Notes: a model not told the origin generated them from the letters alone. Positions 1 through 5,910 are shown, counted from the first letter of the stretch. The stretch is DNA of 7,783 bases from Candidatus Peribacteria bacterium (GCA_012515645.1 JAAYXY010000008.1:1-7783); one strand, 5' to 3'. Numbers and translations are program-made.

Positions 1-513
1 CGCGCCCCACAGGACCGAATACAACAGGCCGATGGCATGGCAACGGATGTAGCCGGCCTCACGCTCACGGTGCGATGGGCCGATTGCCAAAACTTCATCA
101 TCTTCGCACCGCAGGCCAACGTGATCGGCGTCGTCCATGCCGGTTGGCGCGGCCTGCTCGCAGGTGTACTGCAGAAACACTTTGCCATGCTCAAAAACGA
201 ATGGGGTATACGCCCTGCAGAAACCTGGGTTGGAGCAGGTCCTTCCCTGTGCACAGCATGCGCTGCATTCACCAATCCGCGCACCGAGCTTCCTGGCATG
301 GATGCGCGGTTTTTCCATGGGCGCCATGTCGATCTCTACGGCATCGCTGATGCGCAGCTTGCGGCCATCGGCGTACCGGTACAGCACTGTGAACGTATGG
401 AGGGTTGTCCATGTTGCCAAACACATCGCTACTGGAGCTACCGCGGCGGTGACCAGGACGCCGTACTGCAGGGAGCAACAAACATCCTGCTGTGCAGCCT
501 CCTCCCTGCATAG
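1..513 (+). CDS. pgeF: PgeF/YfiH (laccase-domain) purine nucleoside phosphorylase family protein, 5' truncated
   Basis: The reading frame is open from base 1 to a TAG at 511-513, so the gene starts outside the window; 170 residues are visible of a family usually about 230-270 long. Family signatures are plain: a TADC-like ADCQNF block, HAGWRG (His codon at 136-138), a GAGPSLCTAC block holding the candidate catalytic Cys, and HVDLY (His codon at 325-327). The two His and one Cys are the metal/active-site residues of this fold. The C-terminus CERMEGCPCC...YWSYRGG matches the usual C-terminal 'SyRrdg' ending. The family was called polyphenol oxidase/laccase; bacterial and human (FAMIN) members are now known as cytosolic enzymes with purine nucleoside phosphorylase and adenosine deaminase activity, and E. 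coli PgeF also has a role in peptidoglycan fidelity. The Met codon at 37 is internal, not the start. Exact substrate is not shown by sequence. Confidence 0.88.
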   Translation, partial: RAPQDRIQQADGMATDVAGLTLTVRWADCQNFIIFAPQANVIGVVHAGWRGLLAGVLQKHFAMLKNEWGIRPAETWVGAGPSLCTACAAFTNPRTELPGMDARFFHGRHVDLYGIADAQLAAIGVPVQHCERMEGCPCCQTHRYWSYRGGDQDAVLQGATNILLCSLLPA

Positions 514-618
514 CAATAACAACTATCCTTTACACGATGTAGAGTTTTCTTACATGCACATTCTGTTGGACACCTGTATTTTTGGCATCCGTTAGCTCTG
601 CGTTTCAAGTTCAATCAT
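514..618. other. Non-coding spacer after pgeF, nothing recognised
   Basis: This stretch is more AT-rich than its surroundings. I find no convincing rho-independent terminator for pgeF: the only symmetry is a weak ATGTA/TACAT pair (about 537-555) with a 9-nt loop and no T-run after it. The plus frame that carries the small ORF at 652 is open from 520, but has no ATG, GTG or TTG before 652. Confidence 0.5.
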
Positions 619-647
619 TCGACAACCGCGTGCTCCATTCATACGAT
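619..647 (+). promoter_or_regulatory. Sigma70-like promoter candidate for the small ORF / dgt
   Basis: A -35-like TCGACA (619-624, 5 of 6 matches to TTGACA) and a -10-like TACGAT (642-647, 4 of 6 to TATAAT) are separated by exactly 17 bases. Transcription would start at about 652-655, on or just after the GTG of the 53-codon ORF, and about 175 nt ahead of dgt. This is pattern matching only; no other pair as good was found between pgeF and dgt. Confidence 0.3.
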
Positions 648-651
648 ACAT

Positions 652-813
652 GTGTCTCAACGCCCCGTTAGTGCAGACACGTTTCTTCTCAATCAGCTTG
701 TGAACGGGAGACTAAATCTTCGTTGGCTGCGGCCTTCGGATGCGGTCACCCACCTGACTTTCAGGGGACAAGCGCTGCTGCACGACGGTCGTTTGGACGT
801 ACCCCGCCATTGA
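652..813 (+). CDS. Possible small ORF, 53 residues, unknown function
   Basis: A GTG-started frame encodes 53 residues beginning MSQRPVSADTF and ending GRLDVPRH, with its TGA at 811-813. It is not recognisable as a family; the content is Leu/Arg-rich with no membrane segment or cysteine. For it: it fills most of the gap between pgeF and dgt, and its stop codon overlaps the GAGGT that could serve as ribosome-binding site for dgt, as expected for coupled genes. Against it: no Shine-Dalgarno site precedes the GTG, and the predicted promoter would put the mRNA start almost on the GTG, so it would need leaderless translation. It may equally be the dgt leader. Two antisense frames are also open here, so openness alone is weak evidence. 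Confidence 0.27.
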   Translation: MSQRPVSADTFLLNQLVNGRLNLRWLRPSDAVTHLTFRGQALLHDGRLDVPRH

Positions 814-816
814 GGT
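812..816 (+). promoter_or_regulatory. Candidate ribosome-binding site of dgt
   Basis: GAGGT lies 13 nt before the GTG start of dgt, longer than the usual 5-9 nt spacing. It overlaps the TGA of the possible small ORF. It is the only purine-rich Shine-Dalgarno-like string near this start and supports GTG 830, which is also the first start codon after the in-frame TGA at 755-757. Confidence 0.3.
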
Positions 817-829
817 CTATCCTGCACCT

Positions 830-1960
830 GTGCCGCATATTGAAGAGCGCATCCTGCAGGCCGACTCCCTCCTTGCACCCTACGCGGTAAAGCACGGCAA
901 TAGCCTTGGGCGCGCGTACGAGGAGCCCGGTGACGCAACACGTTTCCCATTCCAACGGGACAGGGGACGCATTGTGCATACGCAATCCTTCCGAAGGCTC
1001 AAGGGAAAGACACAGGTTTTTGTCGGCGGACAGAATGACCACCACCGCACGCGCCTGACACACACTCTGGAAGTTTCCGGCGTCAGCCGCGACATTGCGC
1101 GAACCTTGCGCCTGAACGAGGATCTGGCAGAGTGCATCGCGCTGGCGCACGATCTTGGCCACCCGCCGTTCGGTCATGCGGGTGAAGCTGCGCTGAATGG
1201 ATGGATGCAGGGGCACGGTGCGTCCTTTGAACACAATACACAATCACACCGAATCCTCACGATCCTGGAAGAGCATTCATCCCATCACAAAGGGCTCAAC
1301 GTGAATTACGAGATCTTGGATGGCCTGCTAAAACACCGCACACCTTTCGATGCTCCGCAGACCAAAACCCGTGATCGTTCGCCGTCACTGGAGGCACAAG
1401 TGGTGGACCTCGCGGATGAGATAGCGTACACCGCACACGACTGTGAAGACGGTCTGCGTGCGGCGCTCTTCACCGAGGACGCAGTGACAGACATTCCACT
1501 CGCCGCGCGTGCGCGGCAGCTGGCCGAACCGCGCGGTACATCGTTGCGCGGTTCACTCATACATCTTCTGGTGCAGGACTTGTACATGGCAACAGAAGAG
1601 CAACTTGTGTCACAGCGTATTACTACACTGGACGCTGTGTATACCGCCAAAAATCCACTCATCACCTTCTCGGTATGCATGCGAAAAGAGTTGGATACGC
1701 TGCGCGAATTCCTGTGGAAGAACATGTACAACCATCCACATGTGCTACAGCACAATGAAACAGGAAAACAAACGGTATTAGCTCTCTGCGATGCGCTCCT
1801 CCTCCGCCCACCGCGGCAAGTGGCGATACTACAGAAACGCACGAGCGGTTCGCCTGCGGAAGCAGTGAAAGATTACGTCGCAGGCATGACGGATGCCTAT
1901 GCCCAGACACAACTTACTTTGATGACAAGAACGTCTGCGGATCCACATGCTCACCGTTGA
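830..1960 (+). CDS. dgt: Deoxyguanosinetriphosphate triphosphohydrolase-like protein (HD superfamily)
   Basis: This 376-residue cytosolic HD-domain phosphohydrolase has the Dgt architecture; the family hydrolyses dGTP (or other dNTPs) to the deoxynucleoside plus triphosphate, controlling dNTP pools. Visible signatures in order: GRAYEEPGD (about 27-35), FQRDRGRIVHTQSFRRLKGKTQVF (41-64, the family's substrate-binding arm), HTLEVS with metal His78, AHDLGHPPFGHAGE with His107-Asp108, FEHNTQS (133-139), and the fourth metal ligand in ADEIAYTAHD (Asp196). All four HD ligands are present, so it should be active. Length matches the shorter, E. coli-unlike Dgt subfamily (about 330-430). The start is GTG; it is the first start in the frame and gives a normal family N-terminus. 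The last 47 bp overlap the convergent M23 peptidase gene. dGTP versus other dNTP preference cannot be read here. Confidence 0.92.
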   Translation: MPHIEERILQADSLLAPYAVKHGNSLGRAYEEPGDATRFPFQRDRGRIVHTQSFRRLKGKTQVFVGGQNDHHRTRLTHTLEVSGVSRDIARTLRLNEDLAECIALAHDLGHPPFGHAGEAALNGWMQGHGASFEHNTQSHRILTILEEHSSHHKGLNVNYEILDGLLKHRTPFDAPQTKTRDRSPSLEAQVVDLADEIAYTAHDCEDGLRAALFTEDAVTDIPLAARARQLAEPRGTSLRGSLIHLLVQDLYMATEEQLVSQRITTLDAVYTAKNPLITFSVCMRKELDTLREFLWKNMYNHPHVLQHNETGKQTVLALCDALLLRPPRQVAILQKRTSGSPAEAVKDYVAGMTDAYAQTQLTLMTRTSADPHAHR

Positions 1961-2795
1961 CGATCGTTTCGAAGTGCAAATGCGGCCCCGTCGTCATGGA
2001 ACCAGCACCTTTGCTCCCCGGCCGACCGCCGGAAAGTGCAATGGGGTCACCCGCGCGCACCTGGTCACCCTCGGCAACGAGGAAGGATTCTGTGTGGCCA
2101 TAGAGCGTTACTACACCCGCATGCCGCAAGATCATGTAGTTGTACCCATACCCGTTATCTGCCACTTTTTCCACTATGCCGTCTGCAGCGGCGCGCACTT
2201 CCGTACCCTGCAGCGCAGGAATATCGATGGCATGGTGCGGCATGCCGAATATCTGCTCGTACTCCTCATCCAGGAAACCCGCCGAGATACCGTAGATCGG
2301 TTCTATCGGCCATTGCAGTGCAATCGGTACACCGCTCACCGTGCCAGCAATGCGACCAGCCTGTGCTTCGGCTTCCCATAACTGGTGCAGCGATGCCAGC
2401 AGGTGTTGTTCCGTTGCACGCTGGTCACGCAGCAGAACAATGAGTTCCTGCCTGCTCTGCAGTAGTTCTTCTACGATGTCTTGTTGCTCCGCCGTTTGCG
2501 CGATAGCGAGCGCGGATTCAATTGCGCGGAGCTGGTAACGCAGAATCTCTTCTTTACGTTCCAGCAAAGCGCGTTCTTGCCTCGACTGTTTCACCTCACG
2601 TTCCGCTTCCTGCATGGCGAACACCGCATGTTCCTCCGGACCGCCCGCAGGGGCAGTCACAGATGCCTGCACTGAATACTGCTGTTGCTCGCCTCGTATC
2701 ATATCCACTCCTCCCGCCCACAGAAAAACTCCCGCACCCACCGCGAGCGCCAGCAGCGCCGCACGGGGATTTGGAATGTGTATTTCTATAACCAT
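1914..2795 (-). CDS. Membrane-anchored M23 (LytM-type) metallopeptidase with coiled coil
   Basis: The 293-residue protein has a short N-terminal stretch, one hydrophobic segment (about 12-29) that looks like an uncleaved signal anchor, a charged heptad-like coiled-coil region (about 55-148), and a C-terminal peptidase_M23 domain (about 160-290). Zinc and catalytic residues are intact: His187 and Asp191 (HHAID), His234 (LYGH) and His272/His274 (TTGPHLHFE). The family cuts peptidoglycan cross-links; with this layout it would act outside the membrane in wall remodelling or division, though some EnvC-like members are only activators and those lack the metal residues. It is the last gene of the minus-strand cluster, 47 nt after the formylglutamate hydrolase gene. 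The ATG at 2795 has no Shine-Dalgarno site; a palindromic AT-rich element lies just upstream. Its 3' end overlaps dgt tail-to-tail. Peptide-bond specificity is unknown. Confidence 0.92.
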   Translation of the reverse strand: MVIEIHIPNPRAALLALAVGAGVFLWAGGVDMIRGEQQQYSVQASVTAPAGGPEEHAVFAMQEAEREVKQSRQERALLERKEEILRYQLRAIESALAIAQTAEQQDIVEELLQSRQELIVLLRDQRATEQHLLASLHQLWEAEAQAGRIAGTVSGVPIALQWPIEPIYGISAGFLDEEYEQIFGMPHHAIDIPALQGTEVRAAADGIVEKVADNGYGYNYMILRHAGVVTLYGHTESFLVAEGDQVRAGDPIALSGGRPGSKGAGSMTTGPHLHFETIVNGEHVDPQTFLSSK

Positions 2796-2816
2796 CAGAA
2801 TATTCTAGCAGAATAT
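2796..2816 (-). repeat. Palindrome plus direct repeat just upstream of the M23 gene
   Basis: On the plus strand, CAGAATAT occurs at 2796-2803 and again at 2809-2816 (13-bp period), and AGAATATTCT at 2797-2806 is a perfect 10-bp palindrome. It sits directly against the ATG of the M23 gene. The minus strand includes TAGAAT (2807-2802), a -10-like hexamer, with no good -35. It might be an operator, or part of a promoter giving a leaderless M23 mRNA, or chance in AT-rich DNA. Confidence 0.35.
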
Positions 2817-2842
2817 CGGCTTTGGAGCCACGGCATGGAACC

Positions 2843-3610
2843 TTATTTGACGAATTTCTCCGCGAATGCGGAGACCAGCTTACTGAAAAGCATATGGAAT
2901 TCCTCCACACGATCTGGAATGGGTTCAAACGAATCCTCTTTGACGTAGAGACCCTGGTTAATTTCTATCTGCACGCCCGGTACAAGGAATGGCGGAATAC
3001 GGCGTCGGTGGCAATGATGCCCCAGAATGTATTTCCCCGCGTAGGGAAAATTGATGCGCACCGAATAACCGCGGGCTTCAAAGAACTCCCGGAAAAATAC
3101 GGTTTGCTCACGGGTACAAGTGGAGAAATTCATGTTCCCCACATTAATATCGGGGCGCGGTTCCCCGTTATCACGTTTGAGCTTGGGTCCTATCGGCAGG
3201 TACGAGTGGCCGTCGATCAGAAATTGGACCTTCGCCATGTGGTCATCGATCTTCTGATGATACGGATCATGGTATTTCTTGATGAGTGCGTCCGCCGTAC
3301 TCTGTGTCGGCTCCCGTTTGTACACGCTTTTGCCATCCCATGTGGTATGAACAATCACGCCTTCCGCAGCCTGCTCATACTCGCGGGAAATGTCGTCCGG
3401 GGCACGATTCACATCCACGATCACGCGCGAAATAGGATTGGTCACCAGGTACGCGTCTTCGACGTTGAATATTTTGTCCGTGTAGAGATCTGTGTACTGC
3501 AGCAACTCCTCCTGAGAGAGCAACAAATCGTCCGTCACTTCTTCGGGTACTTGCGACCCGGCATGCGGAATGGAAACGAGAATCGGGCGGCAGCTACTCT
3601 CCGCGTTCAT
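2843..3610 (-). CDS. N-formylglutamate amidohydrolase (FGase) family protein
   Basis: The 255-residue product matches the FGase fold. Blocks: ILVSIPHAGSQVPEEV (10-25), YTDLYTDKIF (39-48), NPISRVIVDVNRAPDD (58-73), KYHDPYHQKID (112-122), FLIDGHSY (130-137, the usual D(C/G)HS motif), a GHHCHRR block (197-203) in place of the usual 'ityhhG', and VQIEINQGLY (213-222). HutG-type members hydrolyse N-formyl-L-glutamate to glutamate and formate in histidine breakdown, but no hut gene is nearby, so the substrate may differ. The start is the ATG at 3610: the frame stays open further upstream, but there its residues are only a shadow of the MscS-like gene and the FGase homology begins just after this Met. 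The gene overlaps the end of the upstream gene by 17 nt and has no Shine-Dalgarno, which suggests translational coupling. Confidence 0.85.
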   Translation of the reverse strand: MNAESSCRPILVSIPHAGSQVPEEVTDDLLLSQEELLQYTDLYTDKIFNVEDAYLVTNPISRVIVDVNRAPDDISREYEQAAEGVIVHTTWDGKSVYKREPTQSTADALIKKYHDPYHQKIDDHMAKVQFLIDGHSYLPIGPKLKRDNGEPRPDINVGNMNFSTCTREQTVFFREFFEARGYSVRINFPYAGKYILGHHCHRRRIPPFLVPGVQIEINQGLYVKEDSFEPIPDRVEEFHMLFSKLVSAFAEKFVK

Positions 3611-4454
3611 GCGTGGTGGAGAGGGAGTAGGTATCGGTAAAAAATCGACGAGCGGGCAGCACAATGGTTTCTTCCCCGCTGCGCAACACGACACTCGTGA
3701 CTGTGAAGCGCTGCACGGTTCCGCTGATATCGGCAATGTGCACGTACTGGCCACTGTGTAATTCTTGACGCAATTGGTACACGGCAATGGCGTTTTCCAG
3801 AATTGGCCTTGCCGCAATCACCACACTCACAGCAAAGACAATGATGACAGCACTGATGGCAATCATGACATTCGTCGTCAGAAACGAGAGATTGATACCA
3901 AGGTGCTCCACGACAAGTTGCAGCACGAAGAGCAACACAACAATGTACACCACGCGCCCGGCAATCACTGCCAAACGCTCCTGCACTTTAAGCAAGGTCT
4001 GCTCTACGAACACCTGCAGAAATCTGGCCAACAGCATGCCGAAGACGATCATGAGTAACGCGGCAATCACCTGCGGAATAAAGCGTGTCACCACGGCCAG
4101 CGCGCTGGAAACCTGCTCTAAATTCAGTGTGTCGGCGGCAAAGATGAGCGTGATGAGTACACCTAGCCAAAAGAGGAGCAGGGCAACGATTTGCGAAACG
4201 CTCCTGTGAATGCCGACATTGTGCAAGAACTGCTGCAATGGCGTCTTCCCCGCAAGCTTATCAATGGCGAAGAACTCCATGAGACGCACCGCCAAGAAGT
4301 AGACACCGACCGAAATGAGCAGCCCGATGCCGATGATAACGACGGCTAGTACTGCTTCCGGGAAGATTTCGAGCGTCTTTTCCAATGTTTGACTCCAGGC
4401 TTCTGCAAGCATTGTCTGCAGTCGAGCAAAAATGGATTCCATGCGGTTCATCAT
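3594..4454 (-). CDS. Small-conductance mechanosensitive (MscS-like) channel protein
   Basis: The 286-residue membrane protein has five likely transmembrane helices at about 33-57, 88-107, 125-147, 166-183 and 195-216. The third, FIPQVIAALLMIVFGMLLARF, has the pattern of conserved TM-helix repeats found in MscS relatives. After the last helix comes a short soluble part (about 228-275: SGQYVHIADISGTVQRFTV, then LRSGEETIVLPARRFF) that fits the MscS beta domain with its 'GD.V.i...G.V..I...T.....G....iPN' pattern, with PAR where PN is usual. The protein stops soon after, so the alpha/beta cytoplasmic cage of E. coli MscS is absent. The family opens under membrane tension to release solutes in hypo-osmotic shock. 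It follows the malic enzyme gene by 39 nt and overlaps the FGase gene by 17 nt. A second ATG lies at codon 2; GGGAA ahead of the start is a poor Shine-Dalgarno. Confidence 0.8.
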   Translation of the reverse strand: MMNRMESIFARLQTMLAEAWSQTLEKTLEIFPEAVLAVVIIGIGLLISVGVYFLAVRLMEFFAIDKLAGKTPLQQFLHNVGIHRSVSQIVALLLFWLGVLITLIFAADTLNLEQVSSALAVVTRFIPQVIAALLMIVFGMLLARFLQVFVEQTLLKVQERLAVIAGRVVYIVVLLFVLQLVVEHLGINLSFLTTNVMIAISAVIIVFAVSVVIAARPILENAIAVYQLRQELHSGQYVHIADISGTVQRFTVTSVVLRSGEETIVLPARRFFTDTYSLSTTHERGE

Positions 4455-4493
4455 AGCAAATTCCCATACAAACTACCAGCATGGCTGTTATTT

Positions 4494-5702
4494 CTACTCA
4501 CCACTGGCGGCATCCTGCACCGCCTGAGCCACTACCTCAACCACCCGCGGATCGAGCGGCTTGGGCAGGATGTATTCGTGCCCGAAGGAGAGTGATGGTA
4601 TCTGGTACGCCTCCAGGACTTCCTGGGGTACCGGCTGCCGCGCCAGTGCGGCAAGCGCACGCGCGGCGGCAGCTTTCATCGGTTCCGTAATCTCCCGCGA
4701 GCGCATGTCCAGGGCGCCGCGAAACACGCCTGGGAATGCGAGTACGTTATTCACCTGGTTGGGATAATCGCTGCGTCCTGTCGCAATGATCGGCGTACCG
4801 CGAGCGCGCTGCGCTTCGTCATATGCAATCTCCGGCTCAGGATTGGCGAGCGCGAATATGACAGGACTTTCCGCCATGTTTTGCACCATTTCCCCCGAAA
4901 TGGTTCGGCCTCTCGATACGCCAATGAATACGTCGGCACCGACGAGCGCGTCTGCAATCGTTCTGTGTTCCGTTTTTACCGCAAGTTCGTATTTGTGCTG
5001 TTTCATGTTTTCCGTGCGCCCCTCGTAAATCACGCCCCTGGAATCACAGGTCATCACATTGCTTTCCTGTACACCCATTCGGATGAGCAAACGCCTGGTC
5101 GCCACTGCCGCCGCACCGGCGCCGCTGAGTACGATACGGGCGCTCTTGAACTGCCTTCCAGTCAGTTCCAACGCATTGGTGAGCGCTGCTGCCACCACGA
5201 TTGCTGTACCGTGCTGGTCGTCGTGGAAAACGGGGATGGGCAGGCGCTCGCGGAGTATCCGTTCGACCTCAAAGCACTCGGGTGACCGTATGTCTTCCAG
5301 ACAGATCGCGCCAAACGTTGGCGCAATGCGCTCGACGACACGAATGATTTCCTGAGGATCTTCGCTGTCTATTTCGATGTCGTAAACATCGATGCCCGCA
5401 AAACGTTTGAAGAGCACTGCCTTACCTTCCATGACCGGCTTGCTTGCCAACGCTCCCTGGTTACCCAAACCCAATACGGAGGTGCCGTTGCTCACAATGG
5501 CCACCAGATTGCCCTTGTTGGTGTACTCGTACGCAGTAGAGGGATCGCGAGCGATTTCTTTGACCGGTGCGGCAACGCCGGGCGTGTACGCAAGCGACAA
5601 ATCGTGCTGCGTGGCGCAGGGCTTGGTCACCTGTATCCCCGTTTTTCCGCGGGGTTCGGCCCGGTGGTACTGCAGCGCCTCTTCGCGCATATCGCCTGCC
5701 AT
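4494..5702 (-). CDS. Malic enzyme (malate dehydrogenase, decarboxylating), short form
   Basis: The 402-residue enzyme converts malate to pyruvate and CO2 with reduction of NAD(P)+. Sequence marks, numbered from the ATG at 5702: LAYTPGVA with catalytic Tyr39, SNGTSVLGLGNQGA (71-84), MEGKAVLFKRFAG with catalytic Lys94, the metal site in CLEDI (Glu136, Asp137) and FHDDQHGTA (Asp161/162), a Rossmann fold with SGAGAAAVA (193-201), CDSRGVI at the end of the next strand, ALANPEPEI (284-292), and ATGRSDYPNQVNNVLAFPG. It is the MaeB-like N-terminal catalytic unit without the phosphotransacetylase domain, as in B. subtilis YtsJ. NAD versus NADP use is not certain; the acidic Asp after the second strand leans toward NAD. 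Alternative starts are GTG 5711 and ATG 5690 (MREEAL, which fits the family N-terminus well). It is first in the minus-strand cluster, behind a structured 208-bp upstream region. Confidence 0.94.
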   Translation of the reverse strand: MAGDMREEALQYHRAEPRGKTGIQVTKPCATQHDLSLAYTPGVAAPVKEIARDPSTAYEYTNKGNLVAIVSNGTSVLGLGNQGALASKPVMEGKAVLFKRFAGIDVYDIEIDSEDPQEIIRVVERIAPTFGAICLEDIRSPECFEVERILRERLPIPVFHDDQHGTAIVVAAALTNALELTGRQFKSARIVLSGAGAAAVATRRLLIRMGVQESNVMTCDSRGVIYEGRTENMKQHKYELAVKTEHRTIADALVGADVFIGVSRGRTISGEMVQNMAESPVIFALANPEPEIAYDEAQRARGTPIIATGRSDYPNQVNNVLAFPGVFRGALDMRSREITEPMKAAAARALAALARQPVPQEVLEAYQIPSLSFGHEYILPKPLDPRVVEVVAQAVQDAASGE

Positions 5703-5722
5703 TGGTAACACAGCCTACAGAT

Positions 5723-5774
5723 AACGGATGGGAATGTCAGTCGTGAATACGATGATCTTGCGTTCCCATCCGTT
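5723..5774 (-). repeat. Perfect 12-bp inverted repeat upstream of malic enzyme
   Basis: AACGGATGGGAA (5723-5734) and TTCCCATCCGTT (5763-5774) are exact reverse complements with a 28-nt gap. The nearer arm ends 20 nt before the malic enzyme ATG. An additional related half-site, CATTCCC (5776-5782), follows. The distance suits either a DNA operator with two half-sites looped or spaced, or a hairpin in the mRNA leader that closes just before the start codon. There is no T-run after either arm, so it is not a classic terminator. Confidence 0.6.
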
Positions 5775-5815
5775 CCATTCCCGCATACAATGGGACACAG
5801 CATAGGCACGTAGCT

Positions 5816-5845
5816 CCCGCTTTCGTCCTCGAGGACTCCGGCGGG
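5816..5845 (-). other. Compact hairpin with symmetric 4x4 internal loop, possible leader RNA element
   Basis: Read on the minus strand: outer stem CCCGC/GCGGG (5 bp), internal loop CGGA opposite GAAA, inner stem GTCC/GGAC (4 bp), tetraloop TCGA. The inner part GTCCTCGAGGAC (5825-5836) is a perfect DNA palindrome. The purine-rich GGA/GAA loop could form stacked sheared G-A pairs in RNA on the minus strand only; the plus-strand version has a pyrimidine loop. It lies about 115-145 nt upstream of the malic enzyme start. No T-run follows on either strand, so a terminator is unlikely. I do not recognise it as a known riboswitch or ribozyme. Confidence 0.5.
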
Positions 5846-5910
5846 CAGGCAGCTTCCAGCTTCGCTTGATATGCGCTTCATGCACGGGAAAATCGTTCGT
5901 TAGCTTCTAT

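Larger units (their letters stand above)
5703..5910. other. Non-coding region between malic enzyme gene and tRNA-Trp, with strong symmetry elements
   Basis: About 208 bp hold no convincing gene; a minus-strand frame crossing it (about 5881-5627) mostly overlaps the malic enzyme coding region out of frame and resembles nothing. The divergent transcription start signals for the malic enzyme (minus) and tRNA-Trp (plus) should lie here. It contains a perfect 12-bp inverted repeat (5723-5774), a partial tandem repeat CGTTCCCATC/CGTTCCATTC (5761-5780), and a compact hairpin (5816-5845). A -35-like TTGATA (5866-5871) could serve the tRNA, but no good -10 follows it. Confidence 0.6.

Noticed and set aside
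1306..1842. 178-codon minus-strand frame inside dgt
   Set aside because: Serine/arginine-rich shadow of the dgt coding sequence, with no recognisable motif.
2822..3640. 272-codon plus-strand frame
   Set aside because: It lies wholly opposite the FGase gene, whose family motifs are clear; its translation resembles nothing and is a complement shadow.
3611..3817. Longer N-terminus for the FGase protein (start at 3817)
   Set aside because: These extra 69 codons are the MscS-like gene read in another frame and are cysteine- and proline-rich; FGase homology begins after the ATG at 3610.
4464..4484. Terminator between malic enzyme and the MscS-like gene (CAGC/GCTG around 3 nt)
   Set aside because: Only 4 bp of stem, and the T-rich tail follows on the plus strand, where no gene needs termination; on the minus strand there is no T-run.
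5816..5845. Hammerhead ribozyme, because the minus strand has GTCC-TCGA-GGAC-GAAA like hammerhead stem II and its GAAA
   Set aside because: The other core strand should read CTGANGA but here is CGCCGGA, and the flanking stem CCCGC/GCGGG closes directly, leaving no third helix or cleavage site.
5627..5881. 84-codon minus-strand frame upstream of malic enzyme
   Set aside because: Its last third is the malic enzyme gene in another frame, and the rest covers the symmetric leader elements; composition is not protein-like.
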